The notes under the pieces are model-generated. The model did no database searches and was not told where the DNA came from. It saw only the letters and a list, made by a program, of their open reading frames with translations. From Pagrus major (lineage: Eukaryota > Chordata > Actinopteri > Spariformes > Sparidae), in contig NC_133237.1 in NCBI RefSeq assembly GCF_040436345.1, forward strand, positions 20,651,749-20,715,748: a stretch of DNA of 64,000 bases, written 5' to 3'. This document shows, one piece after another, positions 1-13,049 of the stretch (positions within the stretch are counted from its first letter, which is position 1; every line of letters starts with the position of its first letter). A program made the position numbers and the translations under genes.

Positions 1-3000
1 GTTAAAGAAGTGACCCCAGCAGGATCAGGGTACATGTACACTGTTAAGCTCTCTTATGACTCCCTTAGGTAAATGTGTTAGAGAGACAGACAGTCTTTTG
101 TCCACATTTTCAAAGATCTCTTTTCTCCCCCACTCGTTTCTGTCGCCCATGGGTGTGTAAAAAGAAAGGGGGGGTCTCATTATGTAAGCGTTCTTCTCTC
201 ATGACTTTGTGACACAGTGCTGTTAAATGTTTGCTGCTGTTCTTTTACGAGTCTGCTTGAAGGCCGGTACAGTTATGTTAAGATGTCTTACTCTGATAAT
301 ATCCCAGACTTTTCCTTTCTGTTTGAGGGAGCACAGTGACCAGTTTCCACCAGTTACATGGAGGAGCTCAAATATTCGATTGATGATTGAGGAGTCCTGG
401 ATAGACAGTGTTTCGAAGAGGTTAAACTCTCACTGATTAAAATGTGTTTGAGTTTCATTCTGTTTTTTTCTGCTCCGTGGTTTCCCTTCAGTCTGAATGA
501 AACCACCTGATGGCTGCTGATAATAGCTTTCATACAAACATCATTTCGTGAGAATGAAAAAGCCTTCAACCTCTCTTAGGAAATTGCCCTGTTAACAAAG
601 CCTACACAAAGACTACTACAAAATTGCAAAATGCTGAATCCTTTATAGTGTGTGATTGCAAGCTGTGTAAATGATCTGTTTATGGTTCTTAGTTGTAAAC
701 CATTGTTTATGCAAAGAGATGATCCATGTAATGAAGGGTTTCAGACTCAGGAGGTCTTCTTGCTAATCTCACCTCAGTCGATAAGTGTTCCCTGTCTTCT
801 TCGGTTGCTTATACAGGGCTTCAATGCATATCTTATCTGTCATGTGTTGTGTAATTTGTAATTAACAACCAGCTGATGTTTTGGCAAAAAAGCTCCATGT
901 CTCTGCACTGGCACACCCTAATTTGCTTGTGTAGATAGCGTGTATATTACCACTTAGAGGGTTAGGGAAGACTAACAGCAGGCCTCTTTAATACATGATG
1001 TCATGCTTTTATTAACTCCATAAATCATTTGTGCAGTGGTGTAACGGTGGTGAGCCAAGGTCGCACACTGGTGTGATCTCTAATCTGTTTGCGGTGACCT
1101 CAGTGTAAAGCAGCCTCAATAGAGCAGCAAAGGTCTCGCACCTCATAAAACTAAACAGCCTAATAGCTCCTATTGATTTAAATGCTTAACACACCACCCA
1201 CGTTTCTCTCTCTCTTACTAACCCTGGCATTTCTGCCACATCAACTGCTGTGGTAAAAGAGAGAGGACAAACATCTCCGCTGCGGCCTGACAGTGAAGAC
1301 TCAGTGGGTTTTTCCAACATTGGACTTGAAAGTCATTCACCTCAAGACTGCAGGATGACGTGCAGAGCTGACGCTCGAACGGTATTAGAAGATAAGTTCC
1401 TAATCCTTTTGGCAACAGAGAAAAACACTGAAGAGGGGATAAAAATAAGACATCGGAATAGGCTTGAGATCTCATTGACTTGTTTGTAATCTATAGATAA
1501 CACATGGCAAATAGCCCTGGAGGAGAAGTGGGGTGAGGCCTTAATTAGAATCCTCAACTTGGATGTGAATGACTATTTATGATTAAGGATAGGATTTTTT
1601 AAAAAAACGATCACATGTAATTTTCCAATAATGATGTTTTCAATTTATTAGCTTGTTTTTTTATTATTGAAGGCACATCTGTAATTAATTAGTTGCATCA
1701 TTTTAGCTTGATGATAAAAATGACATCAATTCAGATGTGAAGATGGAGTCGCTCGAAGAGATGTGCTTTAAGAAATGTCACCTAAAATCTGCAGCTGTTT
1801 TCATCTAAAAAGCTCGCTGTACACTGACTGCTCAGCACCAAATGGACACAGACACAGTAAGCCACTAGCTGGTGAACACAGTAGAGCATTTAGCAGCTAA
1901 AGAAGGAGACCTTTCTCTTTCAGTAGTTGGTAGAGACAAAAAGAGAGTGAAAATTGGACTCCAAATGAATACTATTGTCGCTCCATAACTGCTCAATGTG
2001 TAAGTTAACAACAACTTGCTAAACAAGTTAGACATATCAACCTAAAAGGTGATGATATGTCAATGTTGTGTTCACAACATTGCAGGCTTAGTTCTCTGTT
2101 CCAACAGGAGTCCTGCATACTGATGTCTCAAGCGACTGAGTAAACATGGTTTTTAACTCCTCTCGGATCCCATCGGAGCCTCATCCGTCAAAAGCCTCCC
2201 TCCAGGCTTACATACATGTACAATGTGCACCTCTGATTGTATCTCTGTTACAAATCACCCAAAACCACAGACATGTTTGACACCATTGGGGCTACAATCA
2301 GCATCGGGAGCAAGGTCAGCCACCTTCAGAGCACTAATATTTTCAATGGGGCAAAACCTTAGAGGGTTAATCAAGTCTGAACAGCTGGTTTTGGTTCATG
2401 TCTCCTGACCAGAAAACCAATGGGGAAAAATTGACATGATGTCCAGAATAAATGCAACAGATGGGAAACACTGAGGAAAGACAGAGGAGAGCAGTGGGAA
2501 CGCTTGTATTTAAATTACAGACTGACTGATTGCAGTGGAAAGCTTGAGTGTGAACTGCACATCTTTTTTTGCCCACAAATATGACATTTTTCGAACAGAT
2601 TGTTTTTCCGCTGGTTGCAGCAACCGATTCTTTTTTGTCTCAAAGCTTACGCTGTGTGGGTTGCTGCAAAACAGCAGCACAGGAAGAGAAGGATGAGACA
2701 GAGAGAGAAGATGAAAGCTGCCTTCAGGTAGACGTTTTGCCACATCCTGCCTCGCTTTCTGGCAGCGTGACCTCCCAGGAATTCATAACCATAGCTGTGC
2801 ACCAACTGCTAGACACTGTTTGCACGTAAAGGCAGTGATTGTGGTAAAGTGCTTATTTCCTTCAGGCAAAAGGGGAAAAAAACAGCATAAACATGTTCAA
2901 CATAGGCGGATGAATTAGTGAGACTTGTGTAAGTGATACTGTGACAAAAGCTAGCCATGCACTACAGTATTCTCATTGGATTAAAGGTATTAAAACATCT

Positions 3001-4565
3001 TTTCATCTGTCTCAACAAGTATAGAAGGCAGCAGGTTGATGAGCTGTCCCGCTGACTCCACGTGCAAGAATTCTCCAGCTTGACAAAGCCTGTCTGGTTT
3101 GGCCAAAATAGCTCCATTCAGATTTAGATATTACACCACCCTAGAAGCTGTTGGGGTGTGGGCATTGACAGATGCAGCCAGGCTTAACCGTGGACAGTCA
3201 GCCCAGACAGACCAACTTAGAAACTGAAAGGGCTTTCTCAGCTGTTGCTTCTGTCTCCGGTCTCCTTCCCCCTTCACAGCCACATCATTGTCTCATTAAT
3301 CCAACAACAGGCAACATGAAGCCTTTCACAGCTCAATTCACTGTACATGCTTTATGCCCTACATAATACAAGCATTATTCAGATAATGTCAGACAGGTTT
3401 GGATACAATGTTAGGGATTTAAAAAGCAGACACCTTCTTGGAGCTGGTGAAAAATACTGGCCAACACAATCCTGCACCCGTGACCATCCATCAAAAGCTT
3501 ATCTGTGTAGGTTGGTTGCCAAAACAAATTAGTGTTGTCTCAGTTGGGGCTTGTTGACATGTAAAAAATAGCATTTGCGGTCTGACGGTAATACAAATGA
3601 TTTCCCACCAACCCGAGATAAAAATGGAAGGGAGTGGAGGGAATTTCACTCCTTTCTGAGATGGTCAGATAAAACTATAGTCAGCAAGGAAGGGAGGGAA
3701 ATAAATGGGACAAATGTGAAGGAGAACGATAGAAGAAGACATGCCAGTGGGTAGAAGGAGGATGAGAGAAGGAAACAGAGGAAATGGGGAAGCAGAGAAA
3801 TCCACTTGGAATGTCTGACTCAGGAGAGAAATGGAAAAAATGTATTTTAATTGGCAACCAAACGTTGGAGGTGGGAGGAGGTGGGATGGTAAGTAATAAG
3901 GAAAAGGAGCGCGTCAGTTTTGCGGACAGAGACACCAGTGAGAAAACAAATGTCATGAAAGGAAGACAAATTGATAGGGGGAACAAAGACAACAGACAAC
4001 TCATGATGCTTTATAGAAAACCCTTTTGTAAAGCCCGACACCCCTGAATTAAGAACTGTAAACAAGCACTAGATGAATGACTGCAAGGAAATCAGTACAA
4101 TCATTTGCTAACATTTCTGTGCTATTTGTTGTGGCAGGCTCTTGCCAAGGGAATTTCCTGATTATTTTTTAAAAGTCAGTTTGTTTCATAAGGGGAAACA
4201 TTCCCCCACACAGCTATTGGAGATAACAGACATACACACGATACCTCTGGGAAACATTTTTTGAGTTTCTGGCAGTACAAGCTGTACTGCGGCTACTTGA
4301 AAATCATGTTGTGTACATAAACCTGCACCCTGCGTCAGTGAGCCTACAAACCACATGAAACAAATCTAGTAACTGCTGCTGCAGGTCACATCACACTGGG
4401 TAACACAGCCCAGTGACTCAGTCAACAGCAGGTAGATGCGACCATATGTCATCTGAGGCATGGCAGGGGTCAGAGGTCGGCTTGCTACTAATGATTACCT
4501 GCTGAAGCGTGCCACATCAGTTCTCTGTGTTTGTTTGCATCGCCATAGTGACAGCGCAACAAGCT

Positions 4566-4598
4566 GCACACACACACACACAAACACGCACACACATA
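4566..4598. repeat. (CA)n microsatellite
   Basis: Alternating CA dinucleotides with two single-base interruptions. It is an ordinary fish microsatellite with no gene nearby. Confidence 0.85.
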
Positions 4599-5261
4599 CT
4601 TTCCATCGGCACCAGCTTTCATCATCTTCTGTCCACAAACCCAGAAATAAGAAAATATATTTCATGTGATAACAATATAAAGACTATTATCAAATAAAAC
4701 ATACAAATGGCTCACGAGTTTCATGACCTCGAGTCTAATGAATTCTTCCTTTTTTTGGCACCAGAATAATGTGTGTGGGAGGAGGAGTTTGCTTTAAACC
4801 ATAGCCAAGAGGATCTTTAAAGCGGTAAACCTCGGCCTTATATCAATCCCACCGCAAGGTCATCGGGGAGAGCTTTGTGGTTTTTGGTTTATGGGAAGGT
4901 CTCAGCTTAAAATGAGGTGAAAAATCATGATGGGCCAAAAACACAACAGTAGTGGAATTTTTGAGGTAAAAACTGCATAAAGCTAAAAGTTCACAGGTTA
5001 GAGCCAGAGTTTTTGCTTATACACGTGTGATCTGTATTTGCCTGTTCCTGTGTATGTTTGTGTTGGTGTTGTGTTTGACCACGTGTAATCAGCAGGCTGT
5101 GTGGCCCTTTGAGACTCGCATGAGGAACGAGGTGAGGGGAGGTTCGGGTCAAAGGTTGTACAAAGTGGATAACCTTCTTTTTTTTGCTCCAACTGTCACA
5201 CTTCATGGCCACTCCTTTATTCACATTGTGGACAAGTCTTTTGTTTTTTACGGTTTCAACG

Positions 5262-5585
5262 AATAGTTTGACATTTTGGGGAAAATTCAGTTTTTCGCTG
5301 TCTGGCGGAGGTTTGGATAAGATTATGTCACTCTAATGGTTGGTTAGCTTAGCTTAGCACAAACACTGGAGACAGGGGGAAACAGTTAGCCTGTCTCTGT
5401 CTGAAGGTCACAAAATAATCCAGTGATTTCCTGCAATTCCCATTGGTTACCCGGCAACAAGAAATAAATAAACAAGACACAACCTGTTGATTAATGAGCT
5501 GTACAAGTTCTGGTAGATGGATTTTGTGACAGAGCCAGATGAGCCTTTTCCCCTTCTTTACGCTAAGCTAAGCTAGCTCATTGGT
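5262..5585. mobile_element. Palindromic nonautonomous DNA element, degraded copy
   Basis: The segment opens with AATAGTTTGACATTTTGGGG. A left arm (about 5341-5415) contains GGTTAGCTTAGCTTAGCAC followed by a purine-rich tract. A right arm (about 5512-5580) carries the reverse complement, including GCTAAGCTAAGCTAGCTC and GATTTTGTGACAGAGCCAG. The same arms occur in the copy at 31292-31832, so this is a repeat family and not a chance hairpin. It has no coding capacity and behaves like a MITE or foldback element. The right terminus is not preserved here, so the end coordinate is approximate and the superfamily is unassigned. Confidence 0.65.
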
Positions 5586-7875
5586 TTATTGTCCCTGGGG
5601 TGCTGATTTGGTGATTAGATTAAAATTATTTATGAGTCTAAGAACAAGGTTTTCACATATCTTGACTTGGGAGTGTTTAGGGGGATTTTGGCCTGAAATA
5701 TATTTCCCATCGACTCAAGAGTTGGACAGAGACCAACCAACTTTTACACAGAAGGCACAAAAGCACATAGAAAATGAACTGGAGTTATACAAAAATAAAT
5801 ACCTGTGTTTCCTTACCTGAACTCAACTGTAATCCACAGCTAAGAAATCTATTTTCTTGGCTTCCCACAAAGCCTCAGAACGTCGAAATAATGATGAAGA
5901 GGGTTTCGAGCACCGGCCTCTTTTTCCACGGAAATAATTCATCCCATTTTGTTGAGCGCTGGCTGTGGCCCAGTAGCCTGCTACTGTTTTCCTGTGTTTT
6001 GTTCTCATTCACACAAACAAAAACCACTTCGGCCTCAGTAAATCCTGAGGCTGGCTCGAGACCCCCGTGAACTTAAACAAGAATCCGGCTCCCATAATTT
6101 TAGATTCTGCGCCCACTTTTCTTTTGCTTTCTTGCTTTCATCCTTACAAGACCTCCCAGGGAGGCACCTCGGCTTAAGTGCGTGTATGTGTACGCTTCCA
6201 CTAGCTTAGCACTCGAGGACCCCACAGCTATGACTTATAGCTCACGTAGACAGCCAGTTATTCATCCATCCCTCCAGGCCTCTGTGTTAAAAGTGCCTTC
6301 TTTATCACCCCCCCTCAGCTTTTCAGCTGATCGCATCACAAATCAGGCAAGTGACCCACGGCCGCAAATGAATAGAACATTTCTCACCACGCTTTACTCA
6401 GAAAATCTCATTTTCCACAGGAAGGATTTGTTTGGCTACTTTTATACAGGAGTGATCCTTTTACACTCTTGTTTTACATCCTAGTCAGGGATTTAACAGT
6501 GAACATGTACTGTAATGTTGAGCTGGTGGCAACTGGGAACAGAATATTTAAAAGCAAACTGAATTTCCCTTTAAATAATATGTAGAGAGTTAGAGAGCTT
6601 CCAGTGCAGCTCCTTCCTCAGACTGAATGGGAACATAAAACACTCTGGCAGGAATTCAGATTGAGTTAGCCACCCTTCAGCTCGATGTCTGTGGCTGCAC
6701 TGAGGGTGTGTCCCCACTTTGATGGGACACCCGCCCCTGACAGGCCCTCTTCTAATTCAAAAACCCTGAAATCCCACAAATAAAGGCAAAGGTTAGCGCC
6801 ATCTGTTAGGTTTTAACATAAGCTTCCTAATCAATTCCAATGATTTGTCTGGGGAACCAGAGTTGGAGTTTCACGTTTTGGTCAGAAAGCCGACACATCT
6901 TTCATTCATAGCCTAGTATTTATTATAGACAGGGCCTCTTGTGTTAACAGACACTGAATTGCTCCTTTGTCTCTCTTCCTCATCTATTGAGTGGAGTGTC
7001 TGTTGGAGAGGGGACCATCGTCAATGTGGGATGGGGTTATTTGGTTCTGTGAAACCATTCGCCTCTCGGGCCATAACTCTGAGCTCAGTGAGCATGTTTC
7101 TCACACCCTCACTCCAGCTGGGGGGACAGGAAAAGACTGTCTGCGACTGTCGAACTGTTGTGTCTCGTGCGCGTCGCGATGGCAATGTGTAGGGACGGCA
7201 AGAATGCAGCACCCAGATGTTGGATCTCAAGGAATCCCCCTGCTGACGTAGGGCCGGGCTACAAGAATCTGCTGCCACATCCCTGTTAAACCAGAAGCAA
7301 GACTGAGACTCCAGCACTGATGTGGAAACTACAGATCACTTTATTGTTTACCTAAAAAAACAACTTCAGGGCCTCGTCTGCTTTTTTTTTTCATGAGCCA
7401 ACTGTTGTGTGTGCAGTGGCCTTAAAGTCATATCACATGTGATCGTTACAAATACAGCTATCAAAATAAGAAGGATGACTTAAATATCGTCATTCTACTA
7501 AACTTTTTGATAAAATGTACATTTTGCTGCAATGGTCGGTTGCCTAAAGATGATTTTAAGATCACACAAAGGAGAATATAAATCTCCTAAAAAATATTAC
7601 CCCCCCCAAATCTAGCCTGACATCTCTCTCATGTTAGAGTGTTCCAGCACCTTTGATGTCACTTCACTTGTCTGAAGTACAACGATAATGAGGAGAACAG
7701 CAGATGTCAACTTTAGCGTGTGATCCGAAGCACTGATCAAAGACGCCAGAGACAGATCAGTCATATGATCTGGCTGAGTCTACTGTGAAACTCACACAGC
7801 CAAGACAGTCATGAATTAAGTAATTTCATAGCTCACAAGGATGAGGCCCAGAGGTATGTTTCCTTGTTGCTTTCA

Positions 7876-7938
7876 TGCACTTAAACTTAAAGTTGCAAAT
7901 AAATTAAAAGATAAGTTTATCTTTTGAGTTTAAGTGCA
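7876..7938. repeat. Nested inverted repeats (foldback)
   Basis: Outer arms TGCACTTAAACT (7876-7887) and AGTTTAAGTGCA (7927-7938) are perfect 12-bp reverse complements. Inside them AAAAGATAA (7906-7914) and TTATCTTTT (7917-7925) form a second perfect 9-bp pair around GT. The outer and inner right arms are one base apart, so a folded strand has one long side loop. No function is evident. Confidence 0.6.
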
Positions 7939-8219
7939 CGTATTACATCCTGATCCAGCAGCTTATGCAGCAGGTAGCATCAAGCCTCTTCAGTAATTTT
8001 CTTAACCTCACCATGACTTTGTCTTTGCTAACAACTGCAACTGCAGACTGGCTTATTTTCGATTTAGAAACTCGTGGTCCTTTAGTAACGATTTACTCAA
8101 TTGCTAATAGGCAATGTCTGCAGTTAAGGGGATCAGATTTTTCTCATGTTGAAGCAGACTGTTAAATTTGGAGGCTCTCAGTAGTGAAATGAGACTATTC
8201 CATTTCCTGCTGCTTCACA

Positions 8220-8330
8220 GCTCTACCACTCTACATTTCAGTGAGTAATATTTTCACTCCACTACATTTATCTGACAAATCTAGAAACTCGTTACTCCTC
8301 AGATTTCTCGTGAAAACATCTGATGATCTT
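8220..8330 (-). mobile_element. Fragment of hAT-like repeat family
   Basis: The stretch with TTTTCACTCCACTACATTTA and nearby TCTGACAAATCTAGAAACTC is the reverse orientation of the TGTAGTGGAGT-containing repeat at 40650-40814 and 43440 onward. It is a decayed internal fragment with no termini, and the boundaries are approximate. Confidence 0.45.
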
Positions 8331-9083
8331 ATCAATATATTCTTAAAGATTAATCCAGTATTTTCTAACCTTTAGTTTTATCAGATGTCTACGAGATGTT
8401 AGAAATTAACCAAAGAGACATTGGTTAGACAGATTTGTCTATCAGAATCTTTTTCTTCTTTCTTTTCCTGTTAATCTTTACATAACTCCTGTGACCTTTT
8501 GATGCTTTGTTTGTTGTATTTGTACTTTTATTTCTCGATCTGAACACTTTAACCATCACTGGAGGCTCTGCAGCTCTTTTCTGGAAAGTAAGTGGTTGGA
8601 CTGTTCACTGGAGGAGCCTCTGTGATGGAATAAACATCTTAGAGAAAGCAAAATTCTGGAGGCTTTTTCACAACCTGGCGACCCCAAAATCATCCCCAAA
8701 GCGAAAACGTATTGCTAATAAAGCTGTTAGTCATAACTTTACAACAGCTTGTTACTTGTTAAGTATACCTGCTTTTCAAACAATAGAACACTTACAGTAA
8801 CAACCTTTCACTTCAGGATGAAACGGTCCTAATCGACAGAACTGTTTCACTTCATTGTGTGTAAGTGAAAGGGTGTGAAGGACATGGACACCACCCATCC
8901 TAATCCTCTCATCATCCCGAAATGAGCTGTAAACACAGAAGGAATGTGAAGGTGAGTTCATCACAGCTTGATGAACCGAAACCAAGAGGAGCTGGAATGT
9001 TACTGAGAGTCGAACTGGCCCATCAGCTTAGTATAATACCCATATTAGGCTGTAACGCCATGGCATTCCCGTCATGCCCGCCG

Positions 9084-9118
9084 TGAAGATTGCCATGCAT
9101 GTCACATGGCAATCTTCA
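9084..9118. repeat. Perfect 14-bp stem, 7-nt loop hairpin
   Basis: TGAAGATTGCCATG (9084-9097) and CATGGCAATCTTCA (9105-9118) are perfect reverse complements around the loop CATGTCA. It is too short for a microRNA precursor and has no U-run for a terminator. It may be the core of a foldback element or a recent small palindromic duplication. Confidence 0.65.
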
Positions 9119-12100
9119 ACTTCATTTCTTGGGTTGGAAAAACCATCTTATATAACCGACAGCTAATAATCATTGGGCTTCTCTCCTCTTCCTTTTACGT
9201 TATCTCCTGCCTCAGAAGTCTGCTTTCTAAACCCAAATTATAGGCCAAAACATACACTTACATACTTACATAATAATTACTAAAGTATGATAAACTGTCA
9301 GCAAAAATGTTCGCCCCAGATACAGTCGAGTGATCTGCTTGTGTTGGCCGACTTCTACTGTTTCATGCAGGGCAGCACGTTTCCCAGAGCCATTTACTGA
9401 CCTTTGCTCCATCATCTGATAACTGAAAGATAGATTTAAATGCAGTTTACCAAAATGAAGTCCGAGAAATGTACCAGCAAGTCACTGTGACCCTATCTAT
9501 CACTGCTGAAATGTACCTTAACCTTTAACTCTCCTTCTAATCACTTTAAAAGACGACATGCATTAGAGCACGGAGAGAGTATTAGCACAGAGGAGGAGGA
9601 CAGAGGAGAATTTCTCATCTACATTAGCGATAAAATGAAGGGTCACTGACATGATAAAATAGGGAGTGATGTGTGATAAGCACGTAGCACCATTTACAGT
9701 CAGCACGAGCACACTTAAGGGACTTGGCTCCTGGTCTTGGTAATTTTATGTGAAGGAAATGATGTTGAGAGGTGATAAGACCCAGATGGTCCTTGGAAAT
9801 GTTTGTCTCTGCATCCTTAGCTCAGACTGGGAGGTTGTGTATAAAATGTAGATTTACATAATCCAGTGTTTATTTGGAATAAAACAAATAAACTCAGTGA
9901 GATAATAAATAACTCTCTCTGGTGCTACGGCAGCCAAAAAGTATTTTAGATTCTAAGAGGGATATTAATCTTCTTTAATTTGATATATGTGCAATTATAG
10001 TATTTCACTTTTACTTGTCTTTGCTCTCTTGATCTGATTTACGGATGTCTCTTAGATAGCCGAGGCTAGTTCCCAAACATTAGCTGGATTAGCTGCGAAG
10101 GGGCAAGGTTTATGTGAAGGCCAGTTATAATCATATTCATCCTATAAGCCATGATAACCACATTTTTTATCAAAATACTCAACAATAAACATCTTACTTA
10201 TTGCTGGTTGGCCCGTTTCATATGCAAAAACCCCTTCTCCTGAAACTGGTATGAGTAGTTTTATGGATGTAACGCCAAAAAAAGTGCACCCTGGTGGCTT
10301 GCTAGCCACATGATCAGGGAAATTTAAGATTCAAGAACCTGCACATAAATCAGGATGCCAGAAAAGAATGAGCCTGACAACATTAGCTAACATCAGCGAC
10401 CATTAGCTACCAGTCATCGCAGGCCAAGTGAGGCTGTAGCAGCAAAAGTCCCACATGCATTGAACTGAGCAAAGGTGAATTTTATTGCTTATGATGTCAA
10501 GAGGGAGATTAATGTTGTTTCTTTCTCAAGTTTAGCAGTCTTGCTTTAAGGCAGCAAAGAGCAGATCATCTATTAATACCTATATACCTATTAAACCTAT
10601 ATTTATTTGTAGGCTTCCTGCTGTGGTTAATCTGGTATCTTTAGACCTTGCTGAAATGGTCCTCAGAATAAATATCTTCTACATATTGAACTATAGCCTA
10701 CCCTAACAATACCAACATACAGTAATGTATTGTCACATGAAATATTGCCACAGACAGTTGAAAAACTTTAAAGGTGGCTTCTCACTTTACAGCTTTTAAA
10801 GATTTCCTTTTGCCACGAAAAAGTGTTTAACTTAAAATAACAGGAACTGCAGCAGGAAGTGAAACAGAAAAACAAACGTGCATGTTACCCAGATACTCAG
10901 CTGGACTTGTGTGACAGATACTGTATGAGGTGGAGATTTTACTGCCGGGCAAGGCTACCTCTGATCCACGCCACCTTTTTACTTCAAATAAAGAAAAAAA
11001 CGTTGAGTAATTAACCAACGATAACAGCACAGTGTTGGAAAAACCCATGACAAACCAAAACAGGTATGTTAGAAATGAAGCCAGGTGACATTTCTTTCTA
11101 TTCGGGCGTGTGAGAGAAGCATTTGTTGAGGTAATAACAAGGATTAACTCTCAACTGTGGGAGTGTGGGACACGCTGCGCCTGTGCCAAGAGCAGAAGAC
11201 AAAGGGCGCTGAGGAAATATGATCTTCTGAAGGCGTCAATTAGAGAAGGGGAAGAAAAAGTGGTAAAAAGCATTTAACAGGTTTGCATACCACAGGTGTA
11301 AAACTGTATGTGATTGTGTTCTTTGCTCCTGGGAACTGAAAGTGGAGGCAGCTATTGTACAACTGTGGTATGAGCTGGCAAAATGGGTTGTAATCTGTGT
11401 CACTGAGAGACTGTCTATCAAGTTATAACGGCAAGCTTATGCAAGCTAATAAAATAGGTGGGGTATCCTCTAACAGCTGGAAAGAAAAGAAAACGGCAAC
11501 AATGCAGCCGCTAAGAGAGATATCAGAGCAAGACTTCATTATTCAGACCTAAGTGCTGCATATCTCAACACCAGAGCACGCTAATCTCCTTTTGTGAGAA
11601 TTGTATGTGTTTGAGAGCCAGGGGAAGTGGGTTTGGTAGCATTCACACGTAAGAACACAGGAAACAGCTTCAGAAAAAGAGAGGCAGGGGCACGTATGAC
11701 TGCAAAATGCAAATGAGAATGCTTGCAGTCTCTTTAAAAAACAGGGTGTGTGGTGTGATGTTTATGTTTGCGGGAAGGTTTGTGAAGGATGTCTTACCAC
11801 TTACTGTCATGCGTGATGCATCATGTTATGTCTGCACGCTTAGTTACTGTGTGTTCAGACCCAGCTGTAAACAGAGGTAGGTAACCAGGTGGTGGGCGGA
11901 GAGCTGTTCTGATTTCATCAGTATCTCTGGGAAGGCAAGAGGGCACATGGAGAAGCATTATTCAGACATGATTCAGACAAAAAAAGAGAGAGTGAGGGGC
12001 ATGAGGAGAAAGAAGCTATTTAGCGTATCAACTGTGCAAGGTGAGAGTGGTGGTGCTAAAACATGCCTGCGTTTACTGCCAAGAACTCTTTTAACATGAT

Positions 12101-12948
12101 TCCTGGTAAATACCAGCACGGCTGAGTCACTTGCCGTGCCCCGACACACCACCCATCACTTCATTTCACCACATCACAGGTGAGGTACTGATGCATGGAA
12201 CGGCTGGCATTCTCCGCCTGCTGCACCTGGAGCAAAGAGACAGACAGCCAAGAAGGAGAAGATGAAACACTGGAATGTGTGGTACTGGATGATATTATAA
12301 AATAGAAATGAAGCCATCCAAAATGTAAAGAATATAACCTACTTCTTCATGATTCATATTCAACCATTGACTCCTTTAAGCTGCCAGTGCAACCATAGTA
12401 GTCTCCTGTCTCCAAGTGTATTTTCTCAGCCAGGCCAGCAACTTGACCCAGCAAACCTCTCCTGATGAGATCTGCAGTCTAAATTTTCTCATGTATGTTA
12501 TCTAACTAGCTGGATCTTGCAATGGAACAACTCTCTGATACATAATTCAGATACGTTTGTGAACCATGATGGTGCAGCTGCTGGAGGTATGCATGCACGC
12601 TGAAACTGTCCCGCGTCGGCCTCCAGCTGAAGCCTTGACTGAGACATTAGTGCTCCAAGCTAAATAAAGGTCAGGTCTAGTCCCGGGACGAGTGCCTCGA
12701 GGCCAAGAAAGAGCAGGAACAGGATGTCCCCCATGTATCAGAGAGAAAGAATGCCTCGAGTGGTCGATTCAAGACGGAGGGACGTTTCCCATGACACAAT
12801 CCCTGCCGTTTCCTGGAGCTCAGAGGTTTTGTACACACGCTGGTCTTGTGGAATGCAAAGCCAGCAGGTCAGGCAGTGACCCAGAAGGTTGCAGATGACG
12901 TAAAGCATCGTGTCCAGCAGGCAACCATAAGCCCTGCATCAACCCATA

Positions 12949-12968
12949 TATCTATCTATCTATCTATC
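12949..12968. repeat. Short ATCT tetranucleotide run
   Basis: About five ATCT units in a row, a minor microsatellite. Confidence 0.7.
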
Positions 12969-13036
12969 AGAAAACTCTGGGAAAATATACATGTATAAAA
13001 TATGATGCCCCAATGCTCCCTCATGACAGGACTCAG

Positions 13037-13049
13037 TGACCTTTGACCT
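13037..13049 (-). promoter_or_regulatory. Perfect DR1 nuclear-receptor motif (candidate)
   Basis: TGACCTTTGACCT on the plus strand reads AGGTCAAAGGTCA on the minus strand, the ideal direct repeat with one-base spacing bound by HNF4, PPAR/RXR or COUP-TF receptors. One more base gives an SF-1-like CAAGGTCA start. It lies about 5.3 kb upstream of hsd17b1. A 13-bp match is moderately likely by chance at genome scale, so function is inference. Confidence 0.3.

Noticed and set aside
1218-1557. Overlapping 70-85-codon frames on both strands
   Set aside because: Chance frames with no conserved motif, and the two strands are equally open.
12150-12260. CTG-rich segment that looks coding
   Set aside because: The frame is short and there are no matching splice partners on either side.
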